From assembly GCF_040760075.1 (NCBI RefSeq), contig NZ_CP142884.1, positions 2,294,001 to 2,358,000 on the forward strand: a stretch of DNA of 64,000 nt. The letters run 5' to 3'. Below, piece by piece: positions 1 to 15,894 of this stretch (positions within the stretch are counted from its first letter, which is position 1; each line of letters begins with the position of its first letter). Both the position numbers and the translations under genes were made by a program. This DNA is from Sphingobacterium sp. R2. GTDB taxonomy: Bacteria > Bacteroidota > Bacteroidia > Sphingobacteriales > Sphingobacteriaceae. The notes beneath the pieces are model-generated. The model worked only from the letters and a program-made list of their open reading frames with translations. It was not told the DNA's origin and ran no database searches.

Positions 1-1
1 T

Positions 2-610
2 AAAGAAATCTCATTGACCAAATTTGATGCTTCTGTGGATATCGACGTTCGTTTGGGCGTAGATCCTCGTAAAGCAAATCAAATGGTTCGTGGTATTGCA
101 ACATTACCTCACGGTACTGGTAAAACTGTTCGTGTTTTAGTTTTATGTACTCCTGATAAGGAAGAAGAAGCTAAAGCGGCAGGTGCAGACTACGTAGGTT
201 TAGATGATTACATCAGCAAAATTGAAGGTGGTTGGACTGACGTTGATATCATTATTACTATGCCTAGTGTTATGGCTAAAGTTGGTAAATTGGGTCGTAT
301 TTTAGGTCCAAGAAACTTGATGCCTAACCCTAAAACTGGTACAGTTACAACAGAAGTTGGTAAAGCTGTAACAGATGTAAAAGGTGGTAAGATCGATTTC
401 AAAGTTGACAAAACCGGTATCATCCATACTTCTATTGGTAAAGCGTCGTTCGATGCAGATAAGATATATGATAACGCACTAGAGGTATTACAAACTCTAG
501 CTCGTTTGAAACCATCTGCAGCTAAAGGAACTTACTTTAAAAGTATTCACATTTCCTCAACTATGAGTCCTGGTATTCATATTGAGACTAAATCAGTAGC
601 AGGTATTTAA
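2..610 (+). CDS. rplA: 50S ribosomal protein L1, 5' truncated by the window edge
   Basis: This is the C-terminal part of ribosomal protein L1 (uL1), which binds 23S rRNA at the L1 stalk of the large subunit. The reading frame is open from base 2 (KEIS...), so the gene begins before the window; the apparent TTG start at 14 is internal. About 202 residues are present of roughly 230 usual for the family. The segment [20 protein letters not shown] followed by [10 protein letters not shown] is the hallmark of L1. The stop is two bases before rplJ, consistent with the usual rplKAJL-rpoBC cluster. In many bacteria L1 also represses translation of its own operon; nothing here tests that. Confidence 0.97.
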   Translation, partial: KEISLTKFDASVDIDVRLGVDPRKANQMVRGIATLPHGTGKTVRVLVLCTPDKEEEAKAAGADYVGLDDYISKIEGGWTDVDIIITMPSVMAKVGKLGRILGPRNLMPNPKTGTVTTEVGKAVTDVKGGKIDFKVDKTGIIHTSIGKASFDADKIYDNALEVLQTLARLKPSAAKGTYFKSIHISSTMSPGIHIETKSVAGI

Positions 611-612
611 TC

Positions 613-1131
613 ATGAGAAAAGAAGAAAAACAAGAAATTGTTCTAGCTTTGGCCGAACAGATTAAATCTTACGGTAACTTCTACATTACCGATACTGCTG
701 AGTTGTCAGTTGAAAAAGTGAATAACATTCGTCGTAAATGTTTTGAACAAGGCATCGAGATTAAAGCTGTAAAAAACACTTTAATCAAGAAAGCATTAAT
801 CGAAGCTGGTGTTGATGAAGAAGATATTTTTGGAACGCTTAAAGGTGCGTCTACAATGATGTTTTCAGAAGTCGCTAATGCGCCTGCGAAATTAATCAAA
901 GAATTGCGTAAAACTAATGAAAAACCGTTGTTAAAAGCGGCTTTCATTGAAGCAACAGCATTCGTTGGAGATAATCAATTAACTGCATTAGTTAATCTTA
1001 AATCTAAAAACGAGCTTATTGCGGACGTTATCGCAGCCTTGGAATCTCCTGCGAAAAATGTTATTTCAGCTCTTCAATCAGGAGGAAATACGGTTGCAGG
1101 TTTAGTAAAAGCTTTAGAAGAAAGAGGTTAA
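613..1131 (+). CDS. rplJ: 50S ribosomal protein L10
   Basis: Ribosomal protein L10 (uL10) anchors the L7/L12 dimers to the ribosomal stalk. The 172-residue product has the usual length and the N-terminal pattern MRKEEKQEIVLALAEQ, followed by the YRKIRK-like segment VNNIRRKCFEQGIEIKAVKN. It starts two bases after the rplA stop, so the two genes are translated from one message. A 78-bp gap separates it from rplL. In well-studied bacteria the L10-L7/L12 complex represses its own mRNA; no such leader structure can be assigned here. Confidence 0.98.
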   Translation: MRKEEKQEIVLALAEQIKSYGNFYITDTAELSVEKVNNIRRKCFEQGIEIKAVKNTLIKKALIEAGVDEEDIFGTLKGASTMMFSEVANAPAKLIKELRKTNEKPLLKAAFIEATAFVGDNQLTALVNLKSKNELIADVIAALESPAKNVISALQSGGNTVAGLVKALEERG

Positions 1132-1209
1132 CGAATCCTCTAGAACAGAAACATTCGTTACAATTTAATTAACAATTTTTATAAAGTACATTCAAAAATT
1201 CAAAATAAA

Positions 1210-1587
1210 ATGGCAGATTTAAAACAACTTGCTGAACAGTTAGTTAACTTAACAGTAAAAGAAGTTAAAGAATTAGCTGATATCTTAAAAGACGAGTATG
1301 GCATCGAGCCTGCTGCTGCTGCTGTTGCTGTAGCTGCTGCTCCAGCTGAAGGTGGTGCTGCTGCTGCAGAAGAGAAAACTTCATTTGACGTTATCTTGAA
1401 AGAAGCTGGTGGTCAAAAATTAGCTGTAGTTAAATTGGTTAAAGATTTAGCTGGATTAGGCTTGAAAGAAGCTAAAGATTTAGTTGACGGAGCACCTAAA
1501 GAATTAAAAGCTGGTGTATCTAAAGACGAAGCAGAAGCTTTGAAAAAACAATTAGAAGAAGCTGGTGCTGTTGTTGAGATTAAATAA
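1210..1587 (+). CDS. rplL: 50S ribosomal protein L7/L12
   Basis: L7/L12 (bL12) forms the flexible stalk that recruits and activates translational GTPases. The 125-residue protein shows the three expected parts: an N-terminal dimerisation helix pair (about residues 1-33, with [20 protein letters not shown]), an alanine-rich hinge (about 36-52) and a C-terminal factor-binding domain with [17 protein letters not shown]. The hinge is coded by long runs of GCT. A perfect 12-bp hairpin follows 28 bp downstream and may reduce read-through into rpoB. Confidence 0.98.
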   Translation: MADLKQLAEQLVNLTVKEVKELADILKDEYGIEPAAAAVAVAAAPAEGGAAAAEEKTSFDVILKEAGGQKLAVVKLVKDLAGLGLKEAKDLVDGAPKELKAGVSKDEAEALKKQLEEAGAVVEIK

Positions 1588-1615
1588 TCTCAACTAAATT
1601 AGCCCGAAAAGGTTT

Positions 1616-1643
1616 AGACTCTGACGATTTTTCGTCAGAGTCT
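1616..1643 (+). terminator. Hairpin between rplL and rpoB (attenuator or weak terminator)
   Basis: A perfect 12-bp inverted repeat with arms AGACTCTGACGA and TCGTCAGAGTCT around a TTTT loop. There is no long T-run after it, so it may attenuate, or act as an RNA processing or stability element, rather than stop transcription fully. A site here is reasonable because L7/L12 is needed in excess over RNA polymerase. Confidence 0.7.
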
Positions 1644-1756
1644 ATTCCTATTTATATCAATACGCCACTATGCTGTGTATATGCTGGGCACAGTGGACAC
1701 GTGGTTTACAGCATAAGTGTAAGCGCAGTTTTTTTAAAACTAAAATTCATATTCCC

Positions 1757-4700
1757 TTGGCAAACAATAATATTCAACAAGAAAGAATAAACTTTGCAAC
1801 AAGTAAGAAAGTATTGGAATATCCAGATTTCTTAGATGTGCAATTGGAATCTTTCAAGGAGTTTTTTCAATTAGAAACTACTTCTGACAACCGCCATCAG
1901 GAAGGGCTGTTCAAGGTATTCTCGGAAAACTTCCCTATTTCTGATTCAAGAAACATTTTTGTGCTAGAGTTTTTGGATTATTTCATTGATCCACCACGTT
2001 ATGATATCCAAGAGTGTATCGAGCGCGGCTTGACTTATAGCGTTCCTTTAAAGGCTAAGTTAAAGTTATCTTGTAATGATGAAGAACACGAAGATTTCGA
2101 AACTATTGTTCAGGACGTATATTTAGGGACTATCCCTTATATGACTCCTAAAGGTACTTTCGTGGTAAATGGTGCAGAGCGTGTCATCGTATCGCAATTA
2201 CACCGTTCACCAGGCGTTTTCTTTGGTCAAAGTAGACACACAAATGGTACTAAACTTTATTCTGCAAGGGTAATTCCTTTCAAAGGATCTTGGATCGAAT
2301 TTGCAACTGACGTAAATAACGTCATGTATGCGTACATCGACCGTAAAAAGAAATTCCCAGTTACGACCTTATTGCGTGCTATCGGTTACGATTCGGATAA
2401 AGATATCTTAGAATTGTTCGACTTAGCGGATGAAGTAAAAGTTAGTAAATCTGGTCTTAAAAAATATGTTGGTCGTCGTCTTGCGGCTAGGGTATTGAAA
2501 AAATGGGTAGAAGATTTCGTGGATGAAGATACTGGTGAAGTAGTATCCATCGATCGTAATGAAATTATCCTTGAGCGTGAAACTGTTCTAGAAGATGATC
2601 ACATTGATTTTATTATCGAAGCTGGCGTTAAGTCTATTATCTTAGCGAAAGACGATGAGTCTAACAATGCTGACTATTCTATTATATATAACACTTTACA
2701 AAAAGATACGTCCAACTCGGAGAAAGAAGCGGTAGAACATATCTATCGTCAATTACGTAACGCTGAACCACCAGATGAGGAAACCGCGCGTGGTATCATC
2801 GACCGTTTATTTTTCTCTGACAAGCGTTATGATTTGGGCGATGTAGGTCGCTACCGTATCAACCGTAAGTTGAAGTTGGATACTCCGGATGATACGAAAG
2901 TATTAACCCGTGAGGACATCATTGCAATTGTGAAGTATTTGATCAATTTGATCAACTCTAAAGCAGAGGTTGATGATATTGACCACTTGTCGAACCGTCG
3001 TGTACGTACTGTAGGCGAACAATTATATGCTCAGTTTGGTGTTGGTCTATCTCGTATGGCTCGTACAATCAGAGAGCGTATGAATATCCGCGATAATGAG
3101 GTATTTACACCGACTGATTTGATTAATGCACGTACACTTTCGTCGGTAATCAATTCGTTCTTCGGTACAAACCAATTGTCTCAGTTTATGGACCAAACTA
3201 ACCCTCTTGCTGAGATTACTCATAAGCGTCGTTTGTCAGCTTTAGGTCCAGGTGGTCTTTCTCGTGAACGTGCAGGTTTCGAAGTTCGTGACGTTCACTA
3301 TACGCACTATGGTCGTCTTTGTACAATTGAAACACCAGAGGGACCAAACATCGGTTTGATTTCCTCTTTGGCTGTACACGCAAAAATCAACCACTTAGGA
3401 TTTATCGAAACTCCTTACCGTAAGGTAAAAGACGGGGTAGTTGTCGTTGACGAGCCTGTCGTATATTTATCTGCTGAGGACGAAGATGGCAAAACAATTG
3501 CGCAAGCGAATGCTTTGTATGATGACAAAGGTAATTTCGAAGATGCAAAAGTGAAAGCCAGATATGAGGGTGACTTCCCAATTATTGAGCCTAATATGCT
3601 CGATTATATGGACGTTGCTCCTAATCAAATTACATCTATTGCAGCTTCGTTGATTCCTTTCTTGGAACATGATGATGCCAACCGTGCTTTGATGGGATCA
3701 AACATGCAACGTCAGGCTGTTCCTGTATTGCGTCCACAAGCTCCTATTGTAGGTACTGGTCTCGAGGGGCGTGTTGCGAAAGATTCACGTACGTTGGTCA
3801 ATGCTGAGGGTCACGGGGTAGTTGAGTATGTAGATGCTGATGAAATTAAGATCCGTTATGACAGAAACGATGATGATCGTCTTGTATCATTTGATGATGA
3901 TGTCAAAACGTATAAGTTGATCAAGTTTAAGAAAACCAACCAAAATACATGTATGAACTTGAAGCCTATCGTTAAGAAAGGTCAACGAGTTGAACCAGGA
4001 CAGGTATTGTGTGAAGGGTATGCAACTGAAAATGGTGAATTGGCATTGGGCCGCAACCTAAAAGTGGCATTCATGCCTTGGCAAGGATATAACTTTGAGG
4101 ATGCGATCGTAATTTCTGAACGTGTAGCGAAAGAAGATTGGTTTACTTCTCTTCACATTGAGGAATTTGAACTTGAAGTTCGTGATACAAAACGGGGCGA
4201 AGAAGAGTTAACTGCCGATATTCCTAACGTTTCTGAAGAAGCAACAAAAGACTTGGACGAAAACGGTATTATCCGTATTGGTGCTGAAGTTGGTGGGGGT
4301 GATATCCTTATTGGCAAAATCACTCCTAAAGGTGAGTCTGACCCTTCTCCAGAAGAGAAGTTATTACGTGCAATCTTTGGTGACAAAGCTGGTGATGTGA
4401 AAGATGCTTCATTGAAAACTCCGCCTTCATTAAAAGGTGTTGTTATCGATACGAAGTTATTCTCTCGTGCGAAGAAAATGTCTAAAGAAGTTGAACGTAA
4501 AACGTTAGAGAAACTAGAAGTTGCTCACGATAGAGCTGTTAAATCGTTGAAGGAACGTTTGGTGGAAAAATTATTCACGATAGTGAATGGTAAAACAAGC
4601 CAAGGTGTTTACAACGTATATAAAGAGTTGTTGGTTGCTAAAGGTGCTAAGTTTACACAAAAAATCTTGGCTGAATTAGATTACAACAACATCAACCCGA

Positions 4701-5566
4701 TGGGATGGACAACTGACGAAGATAAAAACGAGTTGATCAAAATGGCCCTTCATAATTATAACATTAAAATTAATGAAGAGCTAGGTTCGTTCAAACGGGA
4801 TAAATTTGCAGTATCTGTCGGTGATGAGCTTCCTTCCGGAATTGTGCAGATGGCTAAAGTTTACGTTGCTAAAAAACGTAAGCTGAAAGTAGGGGATAAG
4901 ATGGCTGGTCGTCACGGTAATAAAGGTATCGTTGCACGTATTGTACGTGATGAGGATATGCCTTTCTTAGAAGATGGTACACCAGTTGATATCGTGTTGA
5001 ACCCACTAGGGGTACCTTCGCGGATGAATTTGGGGCAGATCTACGAAACTGTATTGGGTTGGGCAGGTCAAAAATTAGGGGTTAAATTTGCTACACCTAT
5101 CTTTGACGGTGCTGAAATGGATCAGGTACAGGATTGGGTAGCGAAAGCTGGCTTACCAAAATCTGGACGTACATACTTGTACAACGGATTGACAGGTGAC
5201 CGTTTTGACCAACCAACAACAGTGGGTGTAATCTACATGCTGAAATTAGGTCACATGGTGGATGATAAAATGCACGCACGTTCAATCGGTCCGTACTCAT
5301 TAATAACACAACAACCTCTCGGTGGTAAAGCACAATTCGGTGGTCAACGTTTTGGTGAGATGGAGGTTTGGGCATTGGAAGCATTCGGTGCGTCTAACAT
5401 CCTTCAAGAAATCTTGACTGTGAAATCGGATGACGTGGTCGGTCGTGCCAAAACTTACGAAGCAATCGTAAAAGGTAACAATCTTCCGACACCATCGGTA
5501 CCAGAATCGTTCAACGTATTGGTACACGAGTTGCGTGGATTGGGTCTAGATATCACATTGGATTAA
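1757..5566 (+). CDS. rpoB: DNA-directed RNA polymerase subunit beta (TTG start)
   Basis: The beta subunit of RNA polymerase, forming the catalytic cleft with beta'. The frame is open back to an ATG at 1670, but residues coded before 1757 ([10 protein letters not shown]...) do not look like RpoB, whereas the canonical Bacteroidota N-terminus (M)[17 protein letters not shown] begins at TTG 1757. The product is then 1269 residues, as expected for the phylum. Recognisable segments include the rifampicin region with [20 protein letters not shown], the active-site loop [12 protein letters not shown], and the C-terminal [20 protein letters not shown]. It lies downstream of rplL and is separated from rpoC by a hairpin. 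The unusual start codon and lack of a purine-rich site before it suggest modest initiation strength. Confidence 0.96.
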   Translation: MANNNIQQERINFATSKKVLEYPDFLDVQLESFKEFFQLETTSDNRHQEGLFKVFSENFPISDSRNIFVLEFLDYFIDPPRYDIQECIERGLTYSVPLKAKLKLSCNDEEHEDFETIVQDVYLGTIPYMTPKGTFVVNGAERVIVSQLHRSPGVFFGQSRHTNGTKLYSARVIPFKGSWIEFATDVNNVMYAYIDRKKKFPVTTLLRAIGYDSDKDILELFDLADEVKVSKSGLKKYVGRRLAARVLKKWVEDFVDEDTGEVVSIDRNEIILERETVLEDDHIDFIIEAGVKSIILAKDDESNNADYSIIYNTLQKDTSNSEKEAVEHIYRQLRNAEPPDEETARGIIDRLFFSDKRYDLGDVGRYRINRKLKLDTPDDTKVLTREDIIAIVKYLINLINSKAEVDDIDHLSNRRVRTVGEQLYAQFGVGLSRMARTIRERMNIRDNEVFTPTDLINARTLSSVINSFFGTNQLSQFMDQTNPLAEITHKRRLSALGPGGLSRERAGFEVRDVHYTHYGRLCTIETPEGPNIGLISSLAVHAKINHLGFIETPYRKVKDGVVVVDEPVVYLSAEDEDGKTIAQANALYDDKGNFEDAKVKARYEGDFPIIEPNMLDYMDVAPNQITSIAASLIPFLEHDDANRALMGSNMQRQAVPVLRPQAPIVGTGLEGRVAKDSRTLVNAEGHGVVEYVDADEIKIRYDRNDDDRLVSFDDDVKTYKLIKFKKTNQNTCMNLKPIVKKGQRVEPGQVLCEGYATENGELALGRNLKVAFMPWQGYNFEDAIVISERVAKEDWFTSLHIEEFELEVRDTKRGEEELTADIPNVSEEATKDLDENGIIRIGAEVGGGDILIGKITPKGESDPSPEEKLLRAIFGDKAGDVKDASLKTPPSLKGVVIDTKLFSRAKKMSKEVERKTLEKLEVAHDRAVKSLKERLVEKLFTIVNGKTSQGVYNVYKELLVAKGAKFTQKILAELDYNNINPMGWTTDEDKNELIKMALHNYNIKINEELGSFKRDKFAVSVGDELPSGIVQMAKVYVAKKRKLKVGDKMAGRHGNKGIVARIVRDEDMPFLEDGTPVDIVLNPLGVPSRMNLGQIYETVLGWAGQKLGVKFATPIFDGAEMDQVQDWVAKAGLPKSGRTYLYNGLTGDRFDQPTTVGVIYMLKLGHMVDDKMHARSIGPYSLITQQPLGGKAQFGGQRFGEMEVWALEAFGASNILQEILTVKSDDVVGRAKTYEAIVKGNNLPTPSVPESFNVLVHELRGLGLDITLD

Positions 5567-5579
5567 TTAAGCAATTAGG

Positions 5580-5606
5580 GCTTTGAAGGGCTCGGTCCTT
5601 CAAAGC
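5580..5606 (+). terminator. Hairpin between rpoB and rpoC
   Basis: Inverted repeat with 10-bp arms GCTTTGAAGG and CCTTCAAAGC around a 7-base loop, beginning 13 bp after the rpoB stop and 31 bp before rpoC. The T-run after it is interrupted (TTCTTTAT). Since beta and beta' are needed in equal amounts, it is more likely an RNA processing or stability element than a true terminator. Confidence 0.55.
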
Positions 5607-5637
5607 TTCTTTATAGAGCTTTAACTTTTGAATAAGT

Positions 5638-8600
5638 ATGTCTTACAAAAAAGATAATAAAATTAAAAGCAACTTCACGTCGATTACGATCAGCTTGGCT
5701 TCTCCAGAAACTATTCTGGAACGCTCAAGTGGTGAAGTTACAAAACCAGAAACGATTAACTATCGTACCTACAAGCCGGAACGTGACGGTTTATTCTGTG
5801 AGCGTATTTTTGGTCCCGTAAAGGATTACGAATGTCACTGTGGTAAATACAAACGTATCCGCTATAAAGGTATCGTATGTGACCGTTGTGGTGTTGAAGT
5901 AACTGAGAAAAAAGTACGTCGTGAGCGTATGGGACACATCAACTTGGTGGTTCCTGTTGCACACATCTGGTACTTCCGTTCTCTTCCTAATAAAATTGGT
6001 TATTTATTGGGACTTCCTACCAAGAAATTGGATATGATCATTTACTACGAACGTTATGTGGTTATCCAAGCTGGTATTAAGGAAGAAGATGGTATCAACT
6101 TTATGGACTTCTTGACTGAAGAAGAATATTTAGATATCTTAGATACCCTACCAAAAGAAAATCAATATTTAGACGATAACGATCCTCAAAAATTCGTTGC
6201 TAAAATGGGTGCTGAGGCGTTAGAAGATTTGTTGAAACGTATTGATTTGGATCAATTGTCGTACGATTTACGTCACCAAGCTGCTAATGAGACTTCTCAA
6301 CAACGTAAAAATGAGGCATTGAAACGCCTTCATGTAGTTGAAGCTTTCCGTAGTTCACGTGAAAATATCGAGAATCGTCCAGAATGGATGATTGTGAAAA
6401 TTGTTCCAATCATTCCACCTGAATTACGTCCTTTAGTACCTTTGGATGGTGGTCGATTTGCGACTTCGGATTTGAATGACTTATACCGTCGTGTGATTAT
6501 CCGTAACAACCGTCTAAAACGTTTGATCGAAATCAAGGCTCCTGAAGTAATCTTACGTAACGAAAAACGTATGCTTCAAGAAGCGGTAGACTCTTTGTTT
6601 GACAACTCACGTAAAGTGAACGCTGTTAAGACAGAAGGTAACCGTGCATTGAAGTCTTTATCTGATATTTTGAAAGGTAAACAAGGTCGTTTCCGTCAAA
6701 ACTTGTTAGGTAAGCGTGTGGATTATTCGGCTCGTTCGGTAATTGTTGTAGGTCCGCACTTGAAATTACACGAGTGTGGTCTTCCTAAAGATATGGCTGC
6801 AGAACTTTACAAACCGTTTATCATCCGTAAGATGATCGAGCGTGGTATTGTAAAAACAGTAAAATCAGCTAAGAAAATCGTTGATCGTAAAGATCCTGTG
6901 GTATGGGATATCCTTGAAAATGTATTGAAAGGTCACCCTGTATTGCTAAACCGTGCACCTACGCTTCACCGTTTGGGTATTCAGGCTTTCCAACCTACCT
7001 TAGTAGAGGGTAAAGCTATTCAATTACACCCATTAGTGTGTACAGCGTTCAACGCCGATTTTGACGGTGACCAGATGGCAGTCCACTTACCGCTTGGTAA
7101 TGCTGCAGTTTTGGAAGCCCAAATCTTAATGTTAGGCGCGCACAATATCTTAAACCCTGCGAATGGTTCTCCAATCACAGTACCATCTCAAGACATGGTA
7201 TTGGGTCTTTATTATATTACTAAAGGCCGTAGAACTGCTGGCGATCACATCGTAAGAGGTCAAGATATGACTTTCTATTCGGCTGAAGAGGTTATCATCG
7301 CTTTAAATGAGAAGCAAATTGACCTTCACGCTTGGATTAAAGTAAAAACAAAAGTTAGACAAAAAGATGGTAGCATCGTTGATACCTTATTAGAAACAAC
7401 TGTAGGTCGTGTGATCTTCAACCAAGTTGTTCCTGACGAAATGGGATTTGTCAATGAATTGCTTACGAAAAAATCTTTGCGTAATATCATCGGTGAAATT
7501 GTGAAGACTACGGGTATGGCCCGTGCAGCACAGTTCTTGGATGATATGAAAGAATTGGGATATCAAACAGCCTTCAAAGGTGGTCTTTCGTTCAACTTGG
7601 AAGATTTGAACATTCCTGCTGCGAAAGCTGAATTGATTCAACAAGCAACTAACGAGGTTGAAGAAGTAATGAATAACTATAACATGGGTTTCATTACAAA
7701 CAACGAACGTTACAACCAAATCATCGATATCTGGACGCGTATCAACAACAGGTTGACGGCGCACGTTATGGATATTCTTTCGAATGATAACCAAGGTTTC
7801 AACTCAGTTTATATGATGTTGGATTCTGGAGCTCGTGGTTCGAAAGAGCAGATCCGTCAGTTATGCGGTATGCGTGGTTTGATGGCGAAACCTCAAAAAT
7901 CAGGTACTTCTGGTGGAGAGATTATTGAAAACCCGATCTTATCAAACTTTAAAGAAGGTTTGTCGGTATTGGAGTACTTTATCTCTACACACGGTGCGCG
8001 TAAAGGTCTTGCCGATACGGCATTGAAAACGGCGGATGCGGGTTATTTGACTCGTCGTTTACATGACGTAGCGCAAGATATGATCGTTGTGGAACAAGAT
8101 TGTGGTGGTTTACGTGGTATTTATACAACAGCATTGAAAGATAATGATGATGTTGTTGAGCCATTGTTCGATCGTATTTTGGGTCGTACACCATTGCATG
8201 ATGTATTCCACCCAGATACAGAGGAATTGATCGTTTCTGCAAACGAAGACATCACGGAAGAAATTGCTGAGACTATTGAAAAAGCAGGTATCGAAGGAAT
8301 TGAGATCCGTACGGTATTAACTTGTGAATCTAAGCGTGGTGTGTGTGCATGTTGTTACGGACGCAACTTGGCGTCAGGTAAGCGCGTTCAGTTAGGTGAA
8401 GCTGTGGGTGTTATCGCTGCGCAATCAATTGGTGAGCCAGGTACACAGTTGACACTTCGTACATTCCACGTGGGTGGTACGGCATCGAACATTGCTGCTG
8501 ATTCAAGTATCATTTCGAAATACGATGGTAAAATCGAATTTGAAAATGTACGTACAGTTTCGCAAACAAACGATCATGGCACGCATCAGGTGGTCTTAGG

Positions 8601-9915
8601 CCGTTCTGGTGAAGTCAAAATCATCGATGCACATAATAAAGTTGTTTTCCAACAAAATATTCCTTACGGTTCGCAGTTGTTCGTTGAAGATGGTGCCGCT
8701 GTATCAAAAGGTGATAAATTGGTCGAGTGGGATCCATATAATGCGGTTATTATTTCTGAGTTTGCCGGTAAGGTTGAATTTGATGCTATCATCGAAGGTG
8801 TTACCTTCCGTGAAGAATCAGATGAGCAAACTGGTCACAAAGAGAAAGTAATTATCGAGACACGTGATAAAACGAAAAACCCGTCCATTAAGATTTTAGA
8901 TAAATCTGGAGAAGTGATCCGTACATACAATATTCCAGTGGGAGCACACGTTGCTGTGGCCAATGGCGTGACTGTAAAAGAAGGTGGTATCTTAGTTAAG
9001 ATCCCTCGTTCTACAGGTAAAACGAGAGATATCACCGGTGGTCTACCACGTGTAACAGAGTTATTCGAAGCACGTAATCCTTCTAATCCTGCTGTTGTGA
9101 CAGAAATCGACGGTGTGGTAACATTAGGTGGTGTGAAACGTGGTAACCGTGAGATGTCTATCGAATCTCGTGATGGTCAAATCAAGAAATATTTGGTACC
9201 TCTTTCCAAACATATCCTTGTTCAGGATAATGACTTTGTGAAAGCTGGTATGCCATTGTCGGATGGTTCGATCTCTCCAGCGGATATCTTATCGATTAAA
9301 GGTCCTTCAGCGGTACAACATTACATTGTGAATGGTATCCAAGAGGTATACCGTCTGCAAGGTGTGAAGATCAACGATAAACACTTTGAAACGATCGTTC
9401 ACCAAATGATGCAAAAAGTTAACATTGAAGATCCAGGGGATACTCGTTTCTTAGAAAAAGAAGCTGTAAACAAATGGGATTTCATGGAAGAAAACGATTC
9501 CTTGTTTGACAAAAAAGTCGTTGTTGACGCAGGAGACTCTAATACACTACGTCCAGGACAAATTGTTTCTTTACGTAAATTAAGAGAGGAAAACTCTAGT
9601 CTGAAACGTCGTGACTTAAAACTTGTGGAAGTTCGTGAAGCAATTCCGGCAACGTCAAGTCCATTGTTGCAAGGTATTACCAGAGCTTCATTGGGTACGA
9701 AATCGTTCATCTCTGCAGCCTCTTTCCAAGAGACTACAAAAGTGTTGAACGAGGCTGCTATCGCTGGTAAACGTGATAACTTATTAGGTTTGAAAGAAAA
9801 CGTAATTGTTGGTCACTTGATCCCTTCTGGTACAGGTATTCGTCAATACAGCAACTTAATCGTAGGTTCTCGTGAAGAGTACGATCAATTGTTGGCTTCG
9901 AAAGAAGAAGATTAA
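5638..9915 (+). CDS. rpoC: DNA-directed RNA polymerase subunit beta'
   Basis: The beta' subunit, carrying the catalytic metal site of RNA polymerase. The 1425-residue product has the N-terminal zinc ribbon (C66, C68, C81, C84), the catalytic loop [12 protein letters not shown] at 472-483 whose three Asp residues hold Mg2+, and the second zinc site (C896-x6-C903-x2-C906). The trigger-loop/bridge region is visible in [17 protein letters not shown] and the later [18 protein letters not shown]. Length and order match Bacteroidota RpoC. A strong terminator follows 25 bp after the stop, ending the ribosomal protein-polymerase cluster. Confidence 0.98.
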   Translation: MSYKKDNKIKSNFTSITISLASPETILERSSGEVTKPETINYRTYKPERDGLFCERIFGPVKDYECHCGKYKRIRYKGIVCDRCGVEVTEKKVRRERMGHINLVVPVAHIWYFRSLPNKIGYLLGLPTKKLDMIIYYERYVVIQAGIKEEDGINFMDFLTEEEYLDILDTLPKENQYLDDNDPQKFVAKMGAEALEDLLKRIDLDQLSYDLRHQAANETSQQRKNEALKRLHVVEAFRSSRENIENRPEWMIVKIVPIIPPELRPLVPLDGGRFATSDLNDLYRRVIIRNNRLKRLIEIKAPEVILRNEKRMLQEAVDSLFDNSRKVNAVKTEGNRALKSLSDILKGKQGRFRQNLLGKRVDYSARSVIVVGPHLKLHECGLPKDMAAELYKPFIIRKMIERGIVKTVKSAKKIVDRKDPVVWDILENVLKGHPVLLNRAPTLHRLGIQAFQPTLVEGKAIQLHPLVCTAFNADFDGDQMAVHLPLGNAAVLEAQILMLGAHNILNPANGSPITVPSQDMVLGLYYITKGRRTAGDHIVRGQDMTFYSAEEVIIALNEKQIDLHAWIKVKTKVRQKDGSIVDTLLETTVGRVIFNQVVPDEMGFVNELLTKKSLRNIIGEIVKTTGMARAAQFLDDMKELGYQTAFKGGLSFNLEDLNIPAAKAELIQQATNEVEEVMNNYNMGFITNNERYNQIIDIWTRINNRLTAHVMDILSNDNQGFNSVYMMLDSGARGSKEQIRQLCGMRGLMAKPQKSGTSGGEIIENPILSNFKEGLSVLEYFISTHGARKGLADTALKTADAGYLTRRLHDVAQDMIVVEQDCGGLRGIYTTALKDNDDVVEPLFDRILGRTPLHDVFHPDTEELIVSANEDITEEIAETIEKAGIEGIEIRTVLTCESKRGVCACCYGRNLASGKRVQLGEAVGVIAAQSIGEPGTQLTLRTFHVGGTASNIAADSSIISKYDGKIEFENVRTVSQTNDHGTHQVVLGRSGEVKIIDAHNKVVFQQNIPYGSQLFVEDGAAVSKGDKLVEWDPYNAVIISEFAGKVEFDAIIEGVTFREESDEQTGHKEKVIIETRDKTKNPSIKILDKSGEVIRTYNIPVGAHVAVANGVTVKEGGILVKIPRSTGKTRDITGGLPRVTELFEARNPSNPAVVTEIDGVVTLGGVKRGNREMSIESRDGQIKKYLVPLSKHILVQDNDFVKAGMPLSDGSISPADILSIKGPSAVQHYIVNGIQEVYRLQGVKINDKHFETIVHQMMQKVNIEDPGDTRFLEKEAVNKWDFMEENDSLFDKKVVVDAGDSNTLRPGQIVSLRKLREENSSLKRRDLKLVEVREAIPATSSPLLQGITRASLGTKSFISAASFQETTKVLNEAAIAGKRDNLLGLKENVIVGHLIPSGTGIRQYSNLIVGSREEYDQLLASKEED

Positions 9916-9940
9916 TCGTTAATCGATTATTTTATATAAA

Positions 9941-9971
9941 GGGTTCAAGTACATACTTGGACCCTTTTTTG
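9941..9971 (+). terminator. Rho-independent terminator of rpoC
   Basis: Arms GGGTTCAAGT and ACTTGGACCC (one G-T pair) around an ACAT loop, followed by a run of six T. It is placed 25 bp after the rpoC stop and isolates the polymerase genes from the rRNA operon. Confidence 0.9.
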
Positions 9972-10088
9972 TTTTATATAACTGCGGATTATACTATATT
10001 TTCTTTTAATTATTAGGGATCAGTAAAGGGGATGGGGTGTAATTTGTTCATCATTATGGAAATTTATACTGCTCAAACGCTTTATAGC

Positions 10089-10116
10089 GCGGATAATTTC
10101 TCTTATGCTTATCCGC
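10089..10116. repeat. Inverted repeat upstream of the rRNA operon
   Basis: Arms GCGGATAA (10089-10096) and TTATCCGC (10109-10116) with a 12-base loop, lying about 150 bp before the first rRNA promoter. No T-run follows. It could be a protein-binding site upstream of the rrn promoters or a residual hairpin; its role is not shown by the sequence. The rest of 9972-10262 shows no convincing gene. Confidence 0.4.
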
Positions 10117-10262
10117 TAGCTGATCCGAAATGCAGTCCTTTATTTAATTGTGGGGTGTGTCTTTGCCCCCCTTATATACTTTCCTTCAGGTGCTTTTTCT
10201 GAAATAATCTCTCAATGTTACAGCCAGTTAACCGTTATATTAAAAAATAATAAACAAAAGGC

Positions 10263-10294
10263 TTGGAAGTTTGTTTGTAAACTTCCTATCTTTG
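10263..10294 (+). promoter_or_regulatory. rRNA operon promoter P1 with an inverted repeat in its spacer
   Basis: A Bacteroidota-type promoter: TTG at 10263-10265, 21 bp, then TATCTTTG at 10287-10294. The spacer is filled by an inverted repeat with arms GGAAGTTT (10265-10272) and AAACTTCC (10279-10286), ending directly at the -7 box. The inferred start point is near 10299, about 430 bp upstream of 16S. Confidence 0.75.
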
Positions 10295-10448
10295 CACCAC
10301 TCCGCAAGGGAGGGACGGTTGCTTCGAGAGAAGGAACCCTGAAAAAAAGAAGGGTTTAAGAGAAGTCTGGCAGGATTTAAAATCCCGTCCGGTGTATTTT
10401 AAACGCGGAAATCGAAAAAAGGGAAAAGAAAAAAACTTCAGAAAGTTT

Positions 10449-10478
10449 TTGGAAGTTCAAAAAAGATTTCTACCTTTG
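10449..10478 (+). promoter_or_regulatory. rRNA operon promoter P2
   Basis: TTG at 10449-10451, 19 bp, then TACCTTTG at 10471-10478. The -33 region TTGGAAGTT is identical to that of P1 186 bp upstream, and both -7 boxes are followed by CA, so the pair looks like a duplicated tandem promoter. Spacer composition differs, and only P1 has the inverted repeat. Confidence 0.8.
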
Positions 10479-10571
10479 CAGTCCCAACGGAAACGGAGGG
10501 AAAAACAAAAAAAGATAAAGACGGCCTGGTGCCATCGGAATATAGCGGATACGGAAGTTGAAGCGGGAAAA

Positions 10572-10581
10572 GTTCTTTAAG
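10572..10581 (+). promoter_or_regulatory. boxA-like antitermination site in the rRNA leader
   Basis: The element GTTCTTTAAG lies 145 bp before 16S and resembles the E. coli rrn boxA core TGCTCTTTAACA. A near-identical element occurs before 23S at 12588. Such sites recruit Nus factors to the elongating polymerase in rRNA operons; the assignment here is by similarity of sequence and position. Confidence 0.5.
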
Positions 10582-10725
10582 AAAACACAATCATGTAAGC
10601 GTGACGAGTAGACAAACGAAAGTCATGAACAAATTCAAGTAATTCGTTCAATTCGATCCAAGATCAGAGATATAAAAAAAGAATTCTGATTATTTATAAA
10701 TAGTTGGAATCAAAAACTTCATTTT

Positions 10726-12253
<1,528 letters not shown>

Positions 12254-12375
12254 CTAGAGTATCGCGGATCGGTACTCGTCACGTTACATATGATTGCAGA
12301 AGAAAAAAACATCAGAAGAAAGTGCCCGCCCCTAAGGGAGCAGGACCGAGAGAGATAGATGAACAGGAAATAGCT

Positions 12376-12449
12376 AGTCCCGTAGCTCAGTTGGTTAGAG
12401 CACTACACTGATAATGTAGGGGTCAGCAGTTCAAATCTGCTCGGGACTA
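12376..12449 (+). tRNA. tRNA-Ile (GAT)
   Basis: A 74-nt cloverleaf in the 16S-23S spacer. The acceptor arms AGTCCCG and CGGGACT pair, the D arm is TAGCTCAGTTGGTTAGAGCA-like, the anticodon stem CTACA/TGTAG encloses CTGATAA with anticodon GAT, and the T loop is TTCAAAT. The CCA end is not encoded. Confidence 0.97.
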
Positions 12450-12460
12450 CTAAAATTAAA

Positions 12461-12534
12461 GGGGAATTAGCTCAGCTGGCTAGAGCACCTGCCTTGCACG
12501 CAGGGGGTCAACGGTTCGAATCCGTTATTCTCCA
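12461..12534 (+). tRNA. tRNA-Ala (TGC)
   Basis: A 74-nt cloverleaf 11 bp after tRNA-Ile. Acceptor arms GGGGAAT and ATTCTCC pair with one G-T, the anticodon stem CCTGC/GCAGG encloses CTTGCAC with anticodon TGC, and the T loop is TTCGAAT. The Ile-Ala spacer pair is the usual arrangement in bacterial rRNA operons. CCA is not encoded. Confidence 0.97.
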
Positions 12535-12587
12535 CATCTCCGGTAGGAACATCGACAGATGCTCCGAAGAAACAAACCGGAAAAAGA

Positions 12588-12598
12588 GTTCTTTGACA
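12588..12598 (+). promoter_or_regulatory. boxA-like antitermination site before 23S
   Basis: GTTCTTTGACA lies in the tRNA-23S spacer about 170 bp before 23S. It matches the leader element at 10572 in its first seven bases and resembles boxA of E. coli rrn operons, which also occurs both in the leader and in the spacer. Confidence 0.5.
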
Positions 12599-12764
12599 TA
12601 TTGAAAGAGAAAAAAAATTACAAGAGAAGACAACAGTATAGAGACAATACGTGTATGTGTCCGATGTAAAGAGGAGACCCTCGGTCAAGGCCGAACGAAT
12701 CTTTACGTAGCATAGGTGTATATATATCAAAAGCAGCCGCATAGTAGCAAAAGGCTATGCCGGT

Positions 12765-15647
<2,883 letters not shown>

Positions 15648-15776
15648 GCAGACAGACACTGTTGTCTTCCTCTTTAATTTTTGAAACGTACAGAAACGTA
15701 ACTCTTTCAGTATATATGTCAATTGGCATGGATATGCTCATAACTGATCATACCATAGCAGCCAATAAAGATTTTT

Positions 15777-15883
15777 AGGTGCCTATATCGGCGGTGTCTA
15801 CCTCTTCCCATTCCGAACAGAGCAGTCAAGCCCGCCAGAGCCGATGGTATTGCCGTAACAGGTGGGAGAGTAGGTCGGTGCCT
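15777..15883 (+). rRNA. rrf: 5S ribosomal RNA
   Basis: About 107 nt. The conserved core CCCATTCCGAACAGAG is at about 15808, and GGTGGGAGAGTAGGTCG near the 3' end is typical for 5S. The terminal helix pairs GGTGCC (15778-15783) with GGTGCC (15877-15882) through G-T and Watson-Crick pairs. A T-run begins directly at the end. Confidence 0.93.
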
Positions 15884-15894
15884 TTTTTTACACG

